Source: Streptomyces sp. ISL-12
GTDB lineage: Bacteria > Actinomycetota > Actinomycetes > Streptomycetales > Streptomycetaceae
DNA: 56,770 nt
Assembly (NCBI RefSeq): GCF_018614415.1
Contig: NZ_JAGGOO010000122.1
Span: 1-56,770 of the forward strand
Reading direction: 5' to 3'
In this document: piece by piece, positions 1-6,958 of the stretch
How the letters are laid out: the number at the start of each line of letters is the position of its first letter
Numbering within the stretch: position 1 is the first letter of the stretch
The notes under the pieces: model-generated
What the model saw: the letters and a program-made list of their open reading frames with translations, nothing else
Told to the model about the DNA's origin: nothing
Databases searched by the model: none
Translations under genes and position numbers: made by a program

Positions 1-78
1 GTCGGCGAGTGACGACAACGCCGCAGATGCGCGTGCCAGACCCCGCGTCTGCGGCGTGATCCAAACGACAGGCCCTAG
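1..78. repeat. Dispersed repeat, left copy (inverted relative to right end)
   Basis: The last 22 bases (57-78, beginning TGATCCAAACGACAGGCC) recur as a perfect inverted copy at 56650-56671. A second block at 23-46 matches 56710-56733 at about 20 of 24 positions, also inverted. This copy contains a perfect 9-bp hairpin, CGCCGCAGA at 19-27 against TCTGCGGCG at 48-56. No transposase is attached. The element looks like a small non-autonomous or MITE-like repeat that runs off the window edge; I infer it is dispersed in the genome but cannot test this here. Confidence 0.65.
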
Positions 79-127
79 GCGGTTCGGTTCGGCTGCGGTC
101 CGCCTGCGGGCCGCCTGACCGACGTAC

Positions 128-1084
128 TCAGGAAGCGCCCGCGCCCTCGCCCTCGCCCGCGTCCGCGCCCGCGTCCGCGTCCCCGACGAGCAGTCTCCTC
201 GCCGACTCCCGGAAGTCCGCGACCAGTCGGTTGGTCTCGCCCCGGCGGCTCGCGACCACCACCTCGCAGGGCTCGACGCCCTCCACCGGCACGGTGGCCA
301 GGTCGTCGCGGAGGGCGCTGCGGCGGTCGCCGGACGGGATGAGGGCGACGGCGCGGCCGTCGGCCACCGCTTCGAGCTTGTCCTCGAAGGTGTCGACGAG
401 CAGGGGGCCGAGCGGGGCCGGGGCGCCGTCCGGGCGGGGTTCCAGGCGCCAGAAGCCGGTCCACGCCGAGGCCATGCCGGCGCAGGCGACCAGCGGTTCA
501 CCGGCGAAGTCGTCCGGGGTGACGGACTCCTTGCCGGCGAGGCGGTGCGACGCGGGTACGAGGAGGGCCCGGGGTTCCGCGTAGAGGACGGTCGTCTCCA
601 GGCCGTCGGCCGGGATCGGCAGCGGCGTGCGGACGACGACCACGTCGACCCGGCCCTCGGGCAGGGCGCGGGCCTCGTCCCAGTCCAGGTGCAGGGTGCG
701 GACGTGGGCGTCGGGCCGGCGGCGCCGCAGGTCCCGGACGGCCGGGGTGATGACGAGGTCCTCGACGTAGCCGACGGTGATCGTGTGCTGCGGGGCGGCG
801 GAGTGGGCGGCCAGCGTGGCCTGCCGGGCGGCGTACAGCAGTTCCTGGGCCCGGGGGAGGAAGGCGGCGCCGGCCGCGGTGAGCGTGCTGCCCTGGGTGC
901 TGCGCTCCAGCAGGCGTACCCCGAGGGCCTTCTCCAGCCGCTGGATCTGGCGGCTGAGGGAGGGCTGGGCGACGCGCAGGGCCTCGGCCGCGCGGGCGTA
1001 GTTCAGGTGCTCGGCGACGACGGTGAAGTACCGGACCAGCCTCAGGTCCAGGTCCGGGTCCACGGGCGGGGCGTTGTCGGCCAT
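128..1084 (-). CDS. LysR-family transcriptional regulator
   Basis: A protein of 318 residues. The N-terminal winged HTH (about residues 9-68) includes RYFTVVAEHLNYARAAEAL and QPSLSRQIQRLEKALGVRLL, the typical LysR signature. The rest is the periplasmic-binding-like effector domain (about 95-300). The ATG at 1084 places the HTH at the very N-terminus; the open frame continues upstream but that part has no domain. The C-terminus is a low-complexity Asp/Ala/Gly/Glu tail (DADAGADAGEGEGAG). The gene is divergent from an SDR at 1245, the standard layout for a LysR regulator and its target. The inducer is unknown. Confidence 0.93.
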   Translation of the reverse strand: MADNAPPVDPDLDLRLVRYFTVVAEHLNYARAAEALRVAQPSLSRQIQRLEKALGVRLLERSTQGSTLTAAGAAFLPRAQELLYAARQATLAAHSAAPQHTITVGYVEDLVITPAVRDLRRRRPDAHVRTLHLDWDEARALPEGRVDVVVVRTPLPIPADGLETTVLYAEPRALLVPASHRLAGKESVTPDDFAGEPLVACAGMASAWTGFWRLEPRPDGAPAPLGPLLVDTFEDKLEAVADGRAVALIPSGDRRSALRDDLATVPVEGVEPCEVVVASRRGETNRLVADFRESARRLLVGDADAGADAGEGEGAGAS

Positions 1085-1105
1085 GCCCCCCACCTTACGT
1101 CCGTA

Positions 1106-1128
1106 CGTCATACCGCCGGCGCATGACG
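1106..1128. promoter_or_regulatory. LysR box (T-N11-A inverted repeat)
   Basis: CGTCAT at 1106-1111 and ATGACG at 1123-1128 are perfect inverted half-sites separated by exactly 11 bases, giving the canonical T-N11-A LysR recognition pattern. It lies between the divergent LysR (start 1084) and SDR (start 1245) genes, 22 bases from the regulator start, so it fits autoregulation plus control of the SDR. Confidence 0.7.
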
Positions 1129-1244
1129 GGGTGCGGAAGAGGACTTGGACGCCCGGGCGAGGGCGGAGGTTGACTCGACGGTGTCCGGCGGGCCCGCCGA
1201 CCGTCCAACCCGACCCGTATTCGCAAGAGGAGTGTGTCCTGGTC

Positions 1245-1988
1245 ATGGGCAAGTACGAGGGCAAGAAGGTCGTGATCACCGGTGGCAGCACCGGTTTCGG
1301 GCTGGTCACCGCGCGATTGCTGGTGGATGAAGGGGCGCGGGTGCTGATCACCGGCCGCGGCCAGGACGCCCTGGACGCCGCCGCCGAGCGGCTCGGCGGC
1401 AACGCGGTCGCGGTCCGCAGCGACGCGGGGGAACTGGCTGAGATCGACGCGCTGGCCGACCGGGTGAAGGCCGAGTTCGGCACGGTGGACGCGCTGTTCG
1501 CCAACGCCGGGATCAACGGCTTCGCCCCGTTCGAGGAGACCGGCGAGGAACTCTTCGACCAGCTGATGGCGATCAACGCCAAGGGGCCGTACTTCACGGT
1601 GCAGAAGCTCGCCCCGCTGCTGGCCGAGGGCAGCGGCGTGGTGTTCACCACCTCCGTCGTCAACGTCCTGGGCATTCCCGCGCTCAGTGCCTACGCGGCC
1701 GGCAAGGCGGCGGTGCGGTCGATGACCCGCAGCCTGGCCCGGGAGCTGCTCCCCCGGAAGGTCCGCGTCAACGCGGTCAGCCCCGGCCCGATCGACTCCG
1801 GGATCCTGCTGAAGTCGATGCCGAGGGAGGCCGCGGAGCAGATGAAGGCGGGGATGGCCGCGGAGAACCCGATGGGGCGGGTGGGCCGTCCCGAGGAGGT
1901 CGCCAGGGCCGTGCTGTTCCTCGCCTTCGAGGCGACCTTCACCACCGGAGCCGAACTCGCCGTGGACGGCGGTGGCTCGCAGATCTGA
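1245..1988 (+). CDS. Short-chain dehydrogenase/reductase
   Basis: A classical SDR of 247 residues. The cofactor motif TGGSTGFG is near residue 12, followed by FANAGINGF, the catalytic Ser in TTSVVNV and YAAGK (YxxxK). The C-terminus has the usual VSPGPIDSG and TGAELAVDGG segments. The ATG at 1245 follows an AAGAGGAG ribosome-binding site at about 1224-1231. It should reduce or oxidise a small carbonyl/alcohol with NAD(P)(H); the substrate cannot be told. It is divergent from a LysR gene and probably its target. Confidence 0.92.
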   Translation: MGKYEGKKVVITGGSTGFGLVTARLLVDEGARVLITGRGQDALDAAAERLGGNAVAVRSDAGELAEIDALADRVKAEFGTVDALFANAGINGFAPFEETGEELFDQLMAINAKGPYFTVQKLAPLLAEGSGVVFTTSVVNVLGIPALSAYAAGKAAVRSMTRSLARELLPRKVRVNAVSPGPIDSGILLKSMPREAAEQMKAGMAAENPMGRVGRPEEVARAVLFLAFEATFTTGAELAVDGGGSQI

Positions 1989-2450
1989 GCGCCTGCCCCG
2001 GCGGACCGCTGTTCCGGAGCCGATTTTCCTGCGGCATATGCGCTCCAGTCGGCAGCGCCGTGTCCAAATCGGCTCACTTGGCGTCAAAAGGCGTACCACG
2101 GACGGCTGTTGCCGGGGCCCTCATGTCCTTTCTGTGAAGATTCATGACCCGCGCGCGAGGCGTGTTGCCAAAGCGGTGATAATCGGCCACTCCGTGGCCG
2201 GATCGCGTCGCAACAATCCCGCGTGACCGACGCGTTGCCGCCTTTTTGGGCATAGAGGGCGCCGCTTTTCAAGGTGGCGCGCGGTGATAGCCTTCCGGCG
2301 TTCACGACCTTGATCCACTCGGCTTAGGTGCTGATCCGAGGTCGGCCTGCGCATCGCGCGACAGCGGTGATGCAGCTCCCAGCGGATGTCACGCGGATCC
2401 CCCGAGGCCTGTCCGCAGATGCCTGCATGCCACGCGCCGGGAAGGTTTCT
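1989..2450. other. Intergenic region upstream of the conservon
   Basis: About 460 bases between the SDR stop and cvnA. Open frames here have no recognisable domain and poor Streptomyces codon bias. Base composition is lower in GC than the flanking genes (for example around 2030-2100 and 2140-2200), as expected for promoter DNA. It presumably carries the conservon promoter, but I see no clear -10/-35 pair or operator. Confidence 0.4.
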
Positions 2451-3632
2451 ATGAATCGAGACGTGCTCATATGGTGCCTGGTTGCGGTGGCGGCTGTAGC
2501 CGCCGCCACAGCCGCGGTCCTGTTCGTCCGCAGCAGAGCCCTGCAAGCGAGAAAGCGGCGGCTGGAGGCCGAACTGGCGGAATCCAAGCGACAGCTGGGT
2601 GACGTCCAGGGCAGCCTCGCCCGCAGCGAGAACGAACTGCGACAGGTCCTCAACCAGCAGGACGCCGCCATCCGCGAGGCCGAGCGGACGGCGGAGGAGA
2701 ACACCAAGGTGGTGCTGAAGGGCGCCGCGCGCCTGCTGCAGAGCCTCACGGCCGAGGCCACCATGATCCTCGAAGGCATCCAGCAGAAGTACGGCGGCCA
2801 CCCCGTGCTCGCCGATCTGCTGGAGGTCCACCACGCCAACGCCCAGATGGCCCGCAAGTCCCAGGGCATCGCGGTCATGTGCGGCGCTCCGCTGGGCCGC
2901 CGTACCCAGCCGGCCAGCGTCTACGACGTCGTCCGCAGCGCCCAGGGCCAGATCCGCAACTACTCGCGGGTCACCGTCATGCAGCACAACGGCATGGCGC
3001 TGAAGGCCTCCGCCGTCGCGCCCGTCGCCCTCGCGGTCGCCGAACTGCTCGACAACGCCGCCAGCTTCTCCCAGGCGGACGCGCCGATCGAGGTGACCTT
3101 CCAGCAGGTCCAGAAGAACCTGTGCATCATCATCGACGACGCCGGTGTCAGCATGAGCGACGAGGAGCGCCAGAAGGCGACCGCGCTGCTGTCCGGTGAC
3201 ACTCCCCCGCAGCTGTCCCAGCTCGGGACCCAGCCCAAGTTCGGTTTCCCGGTGATCGGCCTGATCGCCCGCCACTACGGATTCAAGGTGGATGTCACCG
3301 GCGTCTCCCGCTACGGCGGTGTCCGGGCCGTCGTCCTGCTGCCCGAGGAGCTGTGGACCATGGAGGAGATCACACCGCCGCCCACCGAGGAGGCGCCCGT
3401 ACGCAGAATCCGGCGCGTCGAGGACACCGACGAGCCCGCCGCTCGTACGGCGCACGGCCTGCCGAAGCGGGGGGCCCGGCAGGCTCCGGTCGAGAGTGTT
3501 CAGGGCAACGAGGGCAACGGCCCGATCACTCCCATCAGGGCTCCCCGCCGCGGTCTGGGCGGGCTCCAGCGCGGCACGCTTCGCGGCCGGGACCTCGCAG
3601 CACCGACGCCCGAAGGGTCTGAAGAGGCGTGA
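2451..3632 (+). CDS. cvnA: Conservon sensor-kinase-like protein CvnA
   Basis: A protein of 393 residues. One transmembrane helix (about 5-27) is followed by a charged coiled coil (about 30-90), a DHp-like helical part (LLEVHHANAQMARKSQ) and an HATPase domain with the N-box ELLDNAASFSQ (about 197), the D-box IIIDDAGVSMSD (about 226) and GFPVIGLIARH (about 263). The tail is basic and Pro-rich. Known CvnA proteins are membrane kinase-like scaffolds whose output goes through CvnB/C/D. This one is short: the single helix is at the very N-terminus, leaving no extracytoplasmic sensor. ATG 2451 is preceded by GGGAAGG; longer starts would place the helix internally. The stop overlaps cvnB by four bases. 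Confidence 0.9.
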   Translation: MNRDVLIWCLVAVAAVAAATAAVLFVRSRALQARKRRLEAELAESKRQLGDVQGSLARSENELRQVLNQQDAAIREAERTAEENTKVVLKGAARLLQSLTAEATMILEGIQQKYGGHPVLADLLEVHHANAQMARKSQGIAVMCGAPLGRRTQPASVYDVVRSAQGQIRNYSRVTVMQHNGMALKASAVAPVALAVAELLDNAASFSQADAPIEVTFQQVQKNLCIIIDDAGVSMSDEERQKATALLSGDTPPQLSQLGTQPKFGFPVIGLIARHYGFKVDVTGVSRYGGVRAVVLLPEELWTMEEITPPPTEEAPVRRIRRVEDTDEPAARTAHGLPKRGARQAPVESVQGNEGNGPITPIRAPRRGLGGLQRGTLRGRDLAAPTPEGSEEA

Positions 3633-4474
3633 ACCAAGACATGTCGTGGATGGTCCGGGACATCGTGGACAACGTGCCGGGTGCGCGGCACGCCGTGGTG
3701 CTGTCCGCCGACGGCCTTCCCCGCGGTGCCACAGAGGGCCTGGCCGAGAAGGACGTGCGGACCATCTCCGCCGCCATGTCCGGCATGCAGGCCCTGAGCA
3801 AGGCCACCGCCCACTTCGCCGGAGCCGCCGCCGAGCGGCGGTGGAACCAGACCGTCGTCGAGTTCACCGAGGGCTGGGCCTTCCTGATCGGCGCGGGGCA
3901 GGGCGCGTACCTGGCCGCCGCCGCCGACCCGGACGTCGACCTCCAGCAGATCTCCTTCCGGATGCACCGGCTGGTCGCCCGGCTGGGCGAGAACCTGACG
4001 GCGCCGCCGAGGGTGAACGGGGAGAACGCCGCCGAGGCGGAGCAGCGCGCCGCGCGGCTGTCGGCGAGCGCCGCCCCGGCCGGCTTCGTCCTGCCGGAGC
4101 TGGACAAGGTGATCGCCGAGGTGCCGGGCGCCCGGCACGCCGTACTGCTGGGTTCGCACGGGCTGCCCCGCGGGGCGTCCTCCGGCATGGGCCAGGACCT
4201 CGCCGACACCATCTCGGCGGCCATGACCGGCATCCAGGCCTACAGCCGGGCCACGGCGCAGTTCGTGGGCGACCCGGACTTCCAGTGGCGGCAGACCGTC
4301 ATCGAGTTCCAGCACGGGTGGATCTTCCTGATCGCGGCCGGGGACGGTGCCTTCCTGGCCGCCTCCGCGGCGCCCGACTGCGACATCGACCGGTTCACCG
4401 CGCGGCTGGCCGACGCCGTGCCCAGGCTGGGCGTGGGCGGCGCGAGTGGTGCGAGGAGGTCCGGCGATGCATGA
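3629..4474 (+). CDS. cvnB: Duplicated roadblock/LC7 protein CvnB (two domains in one chain)
   Basis: A protein of 281 residues made of two roadblock/LC7 domains. Domain 1 (about 5-125) and domain 2 (about 150-270) share VPGARHAV, GLPRGA, TISAAMxGxQA, ATAxF, QTVxEF and GWxFLIxAG in the same order. A usual CvnB has a single domain of roughly 130-140 residues, so this is an internal tandem duplication. The GTG start overlaps the cvnA stop (GTGA), so the genes are translationally coupled. In known conservons CvnB partners the CvnD GTPase as a regulator or scaffold. A built-in pseudo-dimer is the likely consequence, by inference from homodimeric roadblock folds. Confidence 0.93.
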   Translation: MNQDMSWMVRDIVDNVPGARHAVVLSADGLPRGATEGLAEKDVRTISAAMSGMQALSKATAHFAGAAAERRWNQTVVEFTEGWAFLIGAGQGAYLAAAADPDVDLQQISFRMHRLVARLGENLTAPPRVNGENAAEAEQRAARLSASAAPAGFVLPELDKVIAEVPGARHAVLLGSHGLPRGASSGMGQDLADTISAAMTGIQAYSRATAQFVGDPDFQWRQTVIEFQHGWIFLIAAGDGAFLAASAAPDCDIDRFTARLADAVPRLGVGGASGARRSGDA

Positions 4475-4850
4475 CGGACCCGACGAAGGACCGGAACTCA
4501 CCGGGTCGTTAGTACCACTGTTCGTGATCACCGAGGGGCGTGCGCTGCCCCCGGACCACGAGTACGAGCACACCACGCTGGTGACCGCGCAGAACGCCCC
4601 GGCCACCGCGACCCGAGCGCTGTCCCCGGAGGCGCGCAGGGTCACGGACCTGGTCGCCGACGGTTTCCTGTCGCTGGCCGAGGTGTCCGCCCACACGCAG
4701 CTGCCGCTGGGGATCGTGCGCATCCTGGTGGCTCAACTGGACAACGACGGTCTCCTCCTCGTGCGAAAGCCCATCCCACGCGCCGAACGGGTCGACCGCG
4801 AACTGCTCAGCGCTGTGCTCGACGGCCTGAGAAACCAATTCGGAGCGTGA
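4467..4850 (+). CDS. cvnC: DUF742 conservon protein CvnC
   Basis: A protein of 127 residues matching the DUF742 (CvnC) pattern: an N-terminal LVPLFVITEGR segment, then a winged-helix-like part with LSPEARRVTDLVADGFLSLAE, LPLGIVRILVAQLDNDGLL and a short C-terminal helix. The ATG at 4467 overlaps the cvnB stop by eight bases and is preceded by GAGGAGG. It lies third in the conservon, its fixed position in the family. The biochemical role is not established; it is thought to act in the CvnA-D complex at the membrane. Confidence 0.9.
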   Translation: MHDGPDEGPELTGSLVPLFVITEGRALPPDHEYEHTTLVTAQNAPATATRALSPEARRVTDLVADGFLSLAEVSAHTQLPLGIVRILVAQLDNDGLLLVRKPIPRAERVDRELLSAVLDGLRNQFGA

Positions 4851-4853
4851 CCC

Positions 4854-5447
4854 GTGACACTCACATCAGATGCCGCACACTCACCCGAGTACCTCAACCC
4901 GGACGTCTCCCACTCGGTGAAGGTCCTCGTGGTGGGCCACTTCGGCGTGGGCAAGACCACCTACATCGGCAGCATCTCCGAGATCGAGCCGCTGAAGACC
5001 GAGGAGACGATCACCGAGGCCAGTGAGGGCTTCGACGATCTGTCGGGCGTGCCCGACAAGACCACCACCACGGTGGCGATGGACTTCGGCAGGCGTACGC
5101 TCAGCAACACCCTCGTCCTGTATCTCTTCGGAACGCCCGGCCAGGAGCGTTTCAAGGAGATGTGGGAGGCGTTGTCCCGGGGCGCGCTGGGCGCGCTGGT
5201 CATCGTCGACCCCTCCCGGCTCGACCAGAGCTTCGCGGTCCTCGATCTGGTCGAGCGGTTCGGCCTGACGTACGCCATCGGTGTCAACCGCTTCGACGAC
5301 ACCGCCGCCTACCCGCTCGATGAGGTCCGCGAGGCGCTCAACCTCCCCGAGGAGACCCCTGTCGTGGAGTGCGACGTCCGCGACAGCCAGTCGTCGGCGA
5401 AGGCGCTGATCGCCCTCGTGGAACACCTCATGACCCACTTCGGCTAG
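4854..5447 (+). CDS. cvnD: Conservon Ras-like GTPase CvnD
   Basis: A small GTPase of 197 residues. G1/P-loop GHFGVGKTT is at about 28-36, the G2 threonine cluster is DKTTTTVAMDFG, G3 is the conservon-type FGTPGQERF (not DxxG) and G4 is NRFDD. The GTG start lies three bases after the cvnC stop. The family's role is to switch between GTP and GDP states in the CvnA-B-C complex and so control development or antibiotic production. The atypical G3 is normal for this subfamily. The doubled CvnB next to it is the expected partner. Confidence 0.93.
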   Translation: MTLTSDAAHSPEYLNPDVSHSVKVLVVGHFGVGKTTYIGSISEIEPLKTEETITEASEGFDDLSGVPDKTTTTVAMDFGRRTLSNTLVLYLFGTPGQERFKEMWEALSRGALGALVIVDPSRLDQSFAVLDLVERFGLTYAIGVNRFDDTAAYPLDEVREALNLPEETPVVECDVRDSQSSAKALIALVEHLMTHFG

Positions 5448-5457
5448 GAGCCACGGC

Positions 5458-6831
5458 ATGCAGCAGTCCAACACCCCCGAGATACCCCCCGGCTGCCCCG
5501 CACACGGCAACACCCAGCTGTTCGGCAACGACTTCGGCTCCGATCCCGAACGGCACTACGACCACCTGCGCTCGCTCGGTCCCAGCGCGCCCGTCGACAT
5601 CGCGCCGGGCGTCGAGGTCGAGCTGGTCACCGGCTACGACGAGGCCCTGTACTTCCTCCAGAACCCGGCGTGGTTCGTCCGCGACGCCCGCCGCTGGAAC
5701 GCGCTGAACGAGGGCCGCGTCCCCGAGGACAGCCCGGCGCTGCCGATGATGGGCTACCGGCCCAACGCGCTGTTCAGCGACGGCGCGGCGCACGCCCGGC
5801 TGCGGCGGGCGGTCACCGACAGTCTGGCCACCATCGACGAGATGCGGTTCGTACGGCAGACCCAGCAGTCCGCCGACTACCTGATCAGCCGCTTCGGTTC
5901 CACGGCGCGCGGCCAGGCCGACCTGATGGCCGACTACGCCCAGCCGCTGCCGCTGCTGGTCTTCAGCGACCTGTTCGGCTGCCCGCCCGAGATCGGCGAC
6001 CGGGTCATCGTCGGCATCAGCGGCATCTTCGACGGCACGGCCGGCGCCGACGAGGTGCTGGCCGGTGCGCTCACCGAGCTGATCGCGCTCAAGCACCGGC
6101 AGCCCGGTGAGGACCTGACGACCCAGCTGATGCGGCACTCCGCCCAGCTGACCGACGAGGAGGTGCTGCACCAGCTCGTCACGCTGCTGTCCGGCGGCAC
6201 CGCGCCCCTGTCGGCGGCCATCGGCACCAGCGCCGCGCTGTACCTCAGCGAGGAGTGGCGGTCCGGGCTGCCCGTCGAGGACGCGGTCGTGCAGACGCTG
6301 TGGGACTACGCGCCGATCGCCAACTACGCGGGGCACTACCCGACCCACGACGTGGAGCTGGCCGGCCGGACCCTGCGGGCCGGCGACCCGATCCTGATCT
6401 CCTTCGCGGCGGCCAACACGGACCCGAAGCTGAAACGCCACCGCGAGCAGCTCAGCAAGGCGCACCTGGCCTTCGGTGCCGGGCCGCACGCCTGCCCCGC
6501 CAAGGACCCGGCCTTCCAGATGACGGTCACCGCCGTGGAGGCCCTGCTCAACCGGCTGCCCGACGTCGAGATGCGGGTGCCCTTCGACGACCTGCCGTGG
6601 ATCCCGGCGCCGTGGAGCCGCTGCCTGGTGACCCTGCCGGTGAAGTTCACGCCGCGCTCGGCGCCCTCCGACGCCGCCGCCCCGGCGGGCCCGGCGGGCG
6701 ACCGTACGGAGCGCTCCTCCGCGCAGCCGCAGCGCGCCGTCGCCGCCGCCACCCGGTCCGCCGCTCCCGCCGCCCCGCAGCGCAAGGGAGGCCTCTTCAG
6801 CAACTTCGTCTCCTGGATCAAGGGCGAGTGA
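5458..6831 (+). CDS. cvnE: Conservon cytochrome P450, CYP157-like, without ExxR
   Basis: A P450 of 457 residues. The haem-ligand loop FGAGPHACPAK is intact with Cys346. The K-helix, where ExxR should stand, reads VEDAVVQTLWDY: residues 279-282 are QTLW, so both Glu and Arg are missing. Known CYP157 members, which sit in conservons, also lack ExxR and have a QSLW-type sequence, which supports that family. After residue about 395 comes an Ala/Pro-rich linker and a short amphipathic end (LFSNFVSWIK) that could touch the membrane or another Cvn protein; that is inference. The gene follows cvnD by ten bases. Catalytic competence is uncertain. Confidence 0.9.
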   Translation: MQQSNTPEIPPGCPAHGNTQLFGNDFGSDPERHYDHLRSLGPSAPVDIAPGVEVELVTGYDEALYFLQNPAWFVRDARRWNALNEGRVPEDSPALPMMGYRPNALFSDGAAHARLRRAVTDSLATIDEMRFVRQTQQSADYLISRFGSTARGQADLMADYAQPLPLLVFSDLFGCPPEIGDRVIVGISGIFDGTAGADEVLAGALTELIALKHRQPGEDLTTQLMRHSAQLTDEEVLHQLVTLLSGGTAPLSAAIGTSAALYLSEEWRSGLPVEDAVVQTLWDYAPIANYAGHYPTHDVELAGRTLRAGDPILISFAAANTDPKLKRHREQLSKAHLAFGAGPHACPAKDPAFQMTVTAVEALLNRLPDVEMRVPFDDLPWIPAPWSRCLVTLPVKFTPRSAPSDAAAPAGPAGDRTERSSAQPQRAVAAATRSAAPAAPQRKGGLFSNFVSWIKGE

Positions 6832-6871
6832 CGCGAGCGGACGAGCGATGCGAACATGTGAGTGACGTAAG

Positions 6872-6895
6872 TAACCCTGTGAGAACAGAGGGTTA
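6872..6895. promoter_or_regulatory. Inverted repeat between the two P450 genes
   Basis: TAACCCT at 6872-6878 and AGGGTTA at 6889-6895 are perfect 7-bp arms around a 10-base centre (gtgagaacag). It lies in the only sizeable gap of the operon, 64 bases before the second P450. It could be an operator for a separate promoter or an RNA hairpin that adjusts downstream expression; the sequence alone does not decide. Confidence 0.45.
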
Positions 6896-6958
6896 TTGGA
6901 TGTAGTGATCATCTTGAGGGTATGCATGGCGGCTGCTGCTGAGAAAGGAGCTGCCGCC

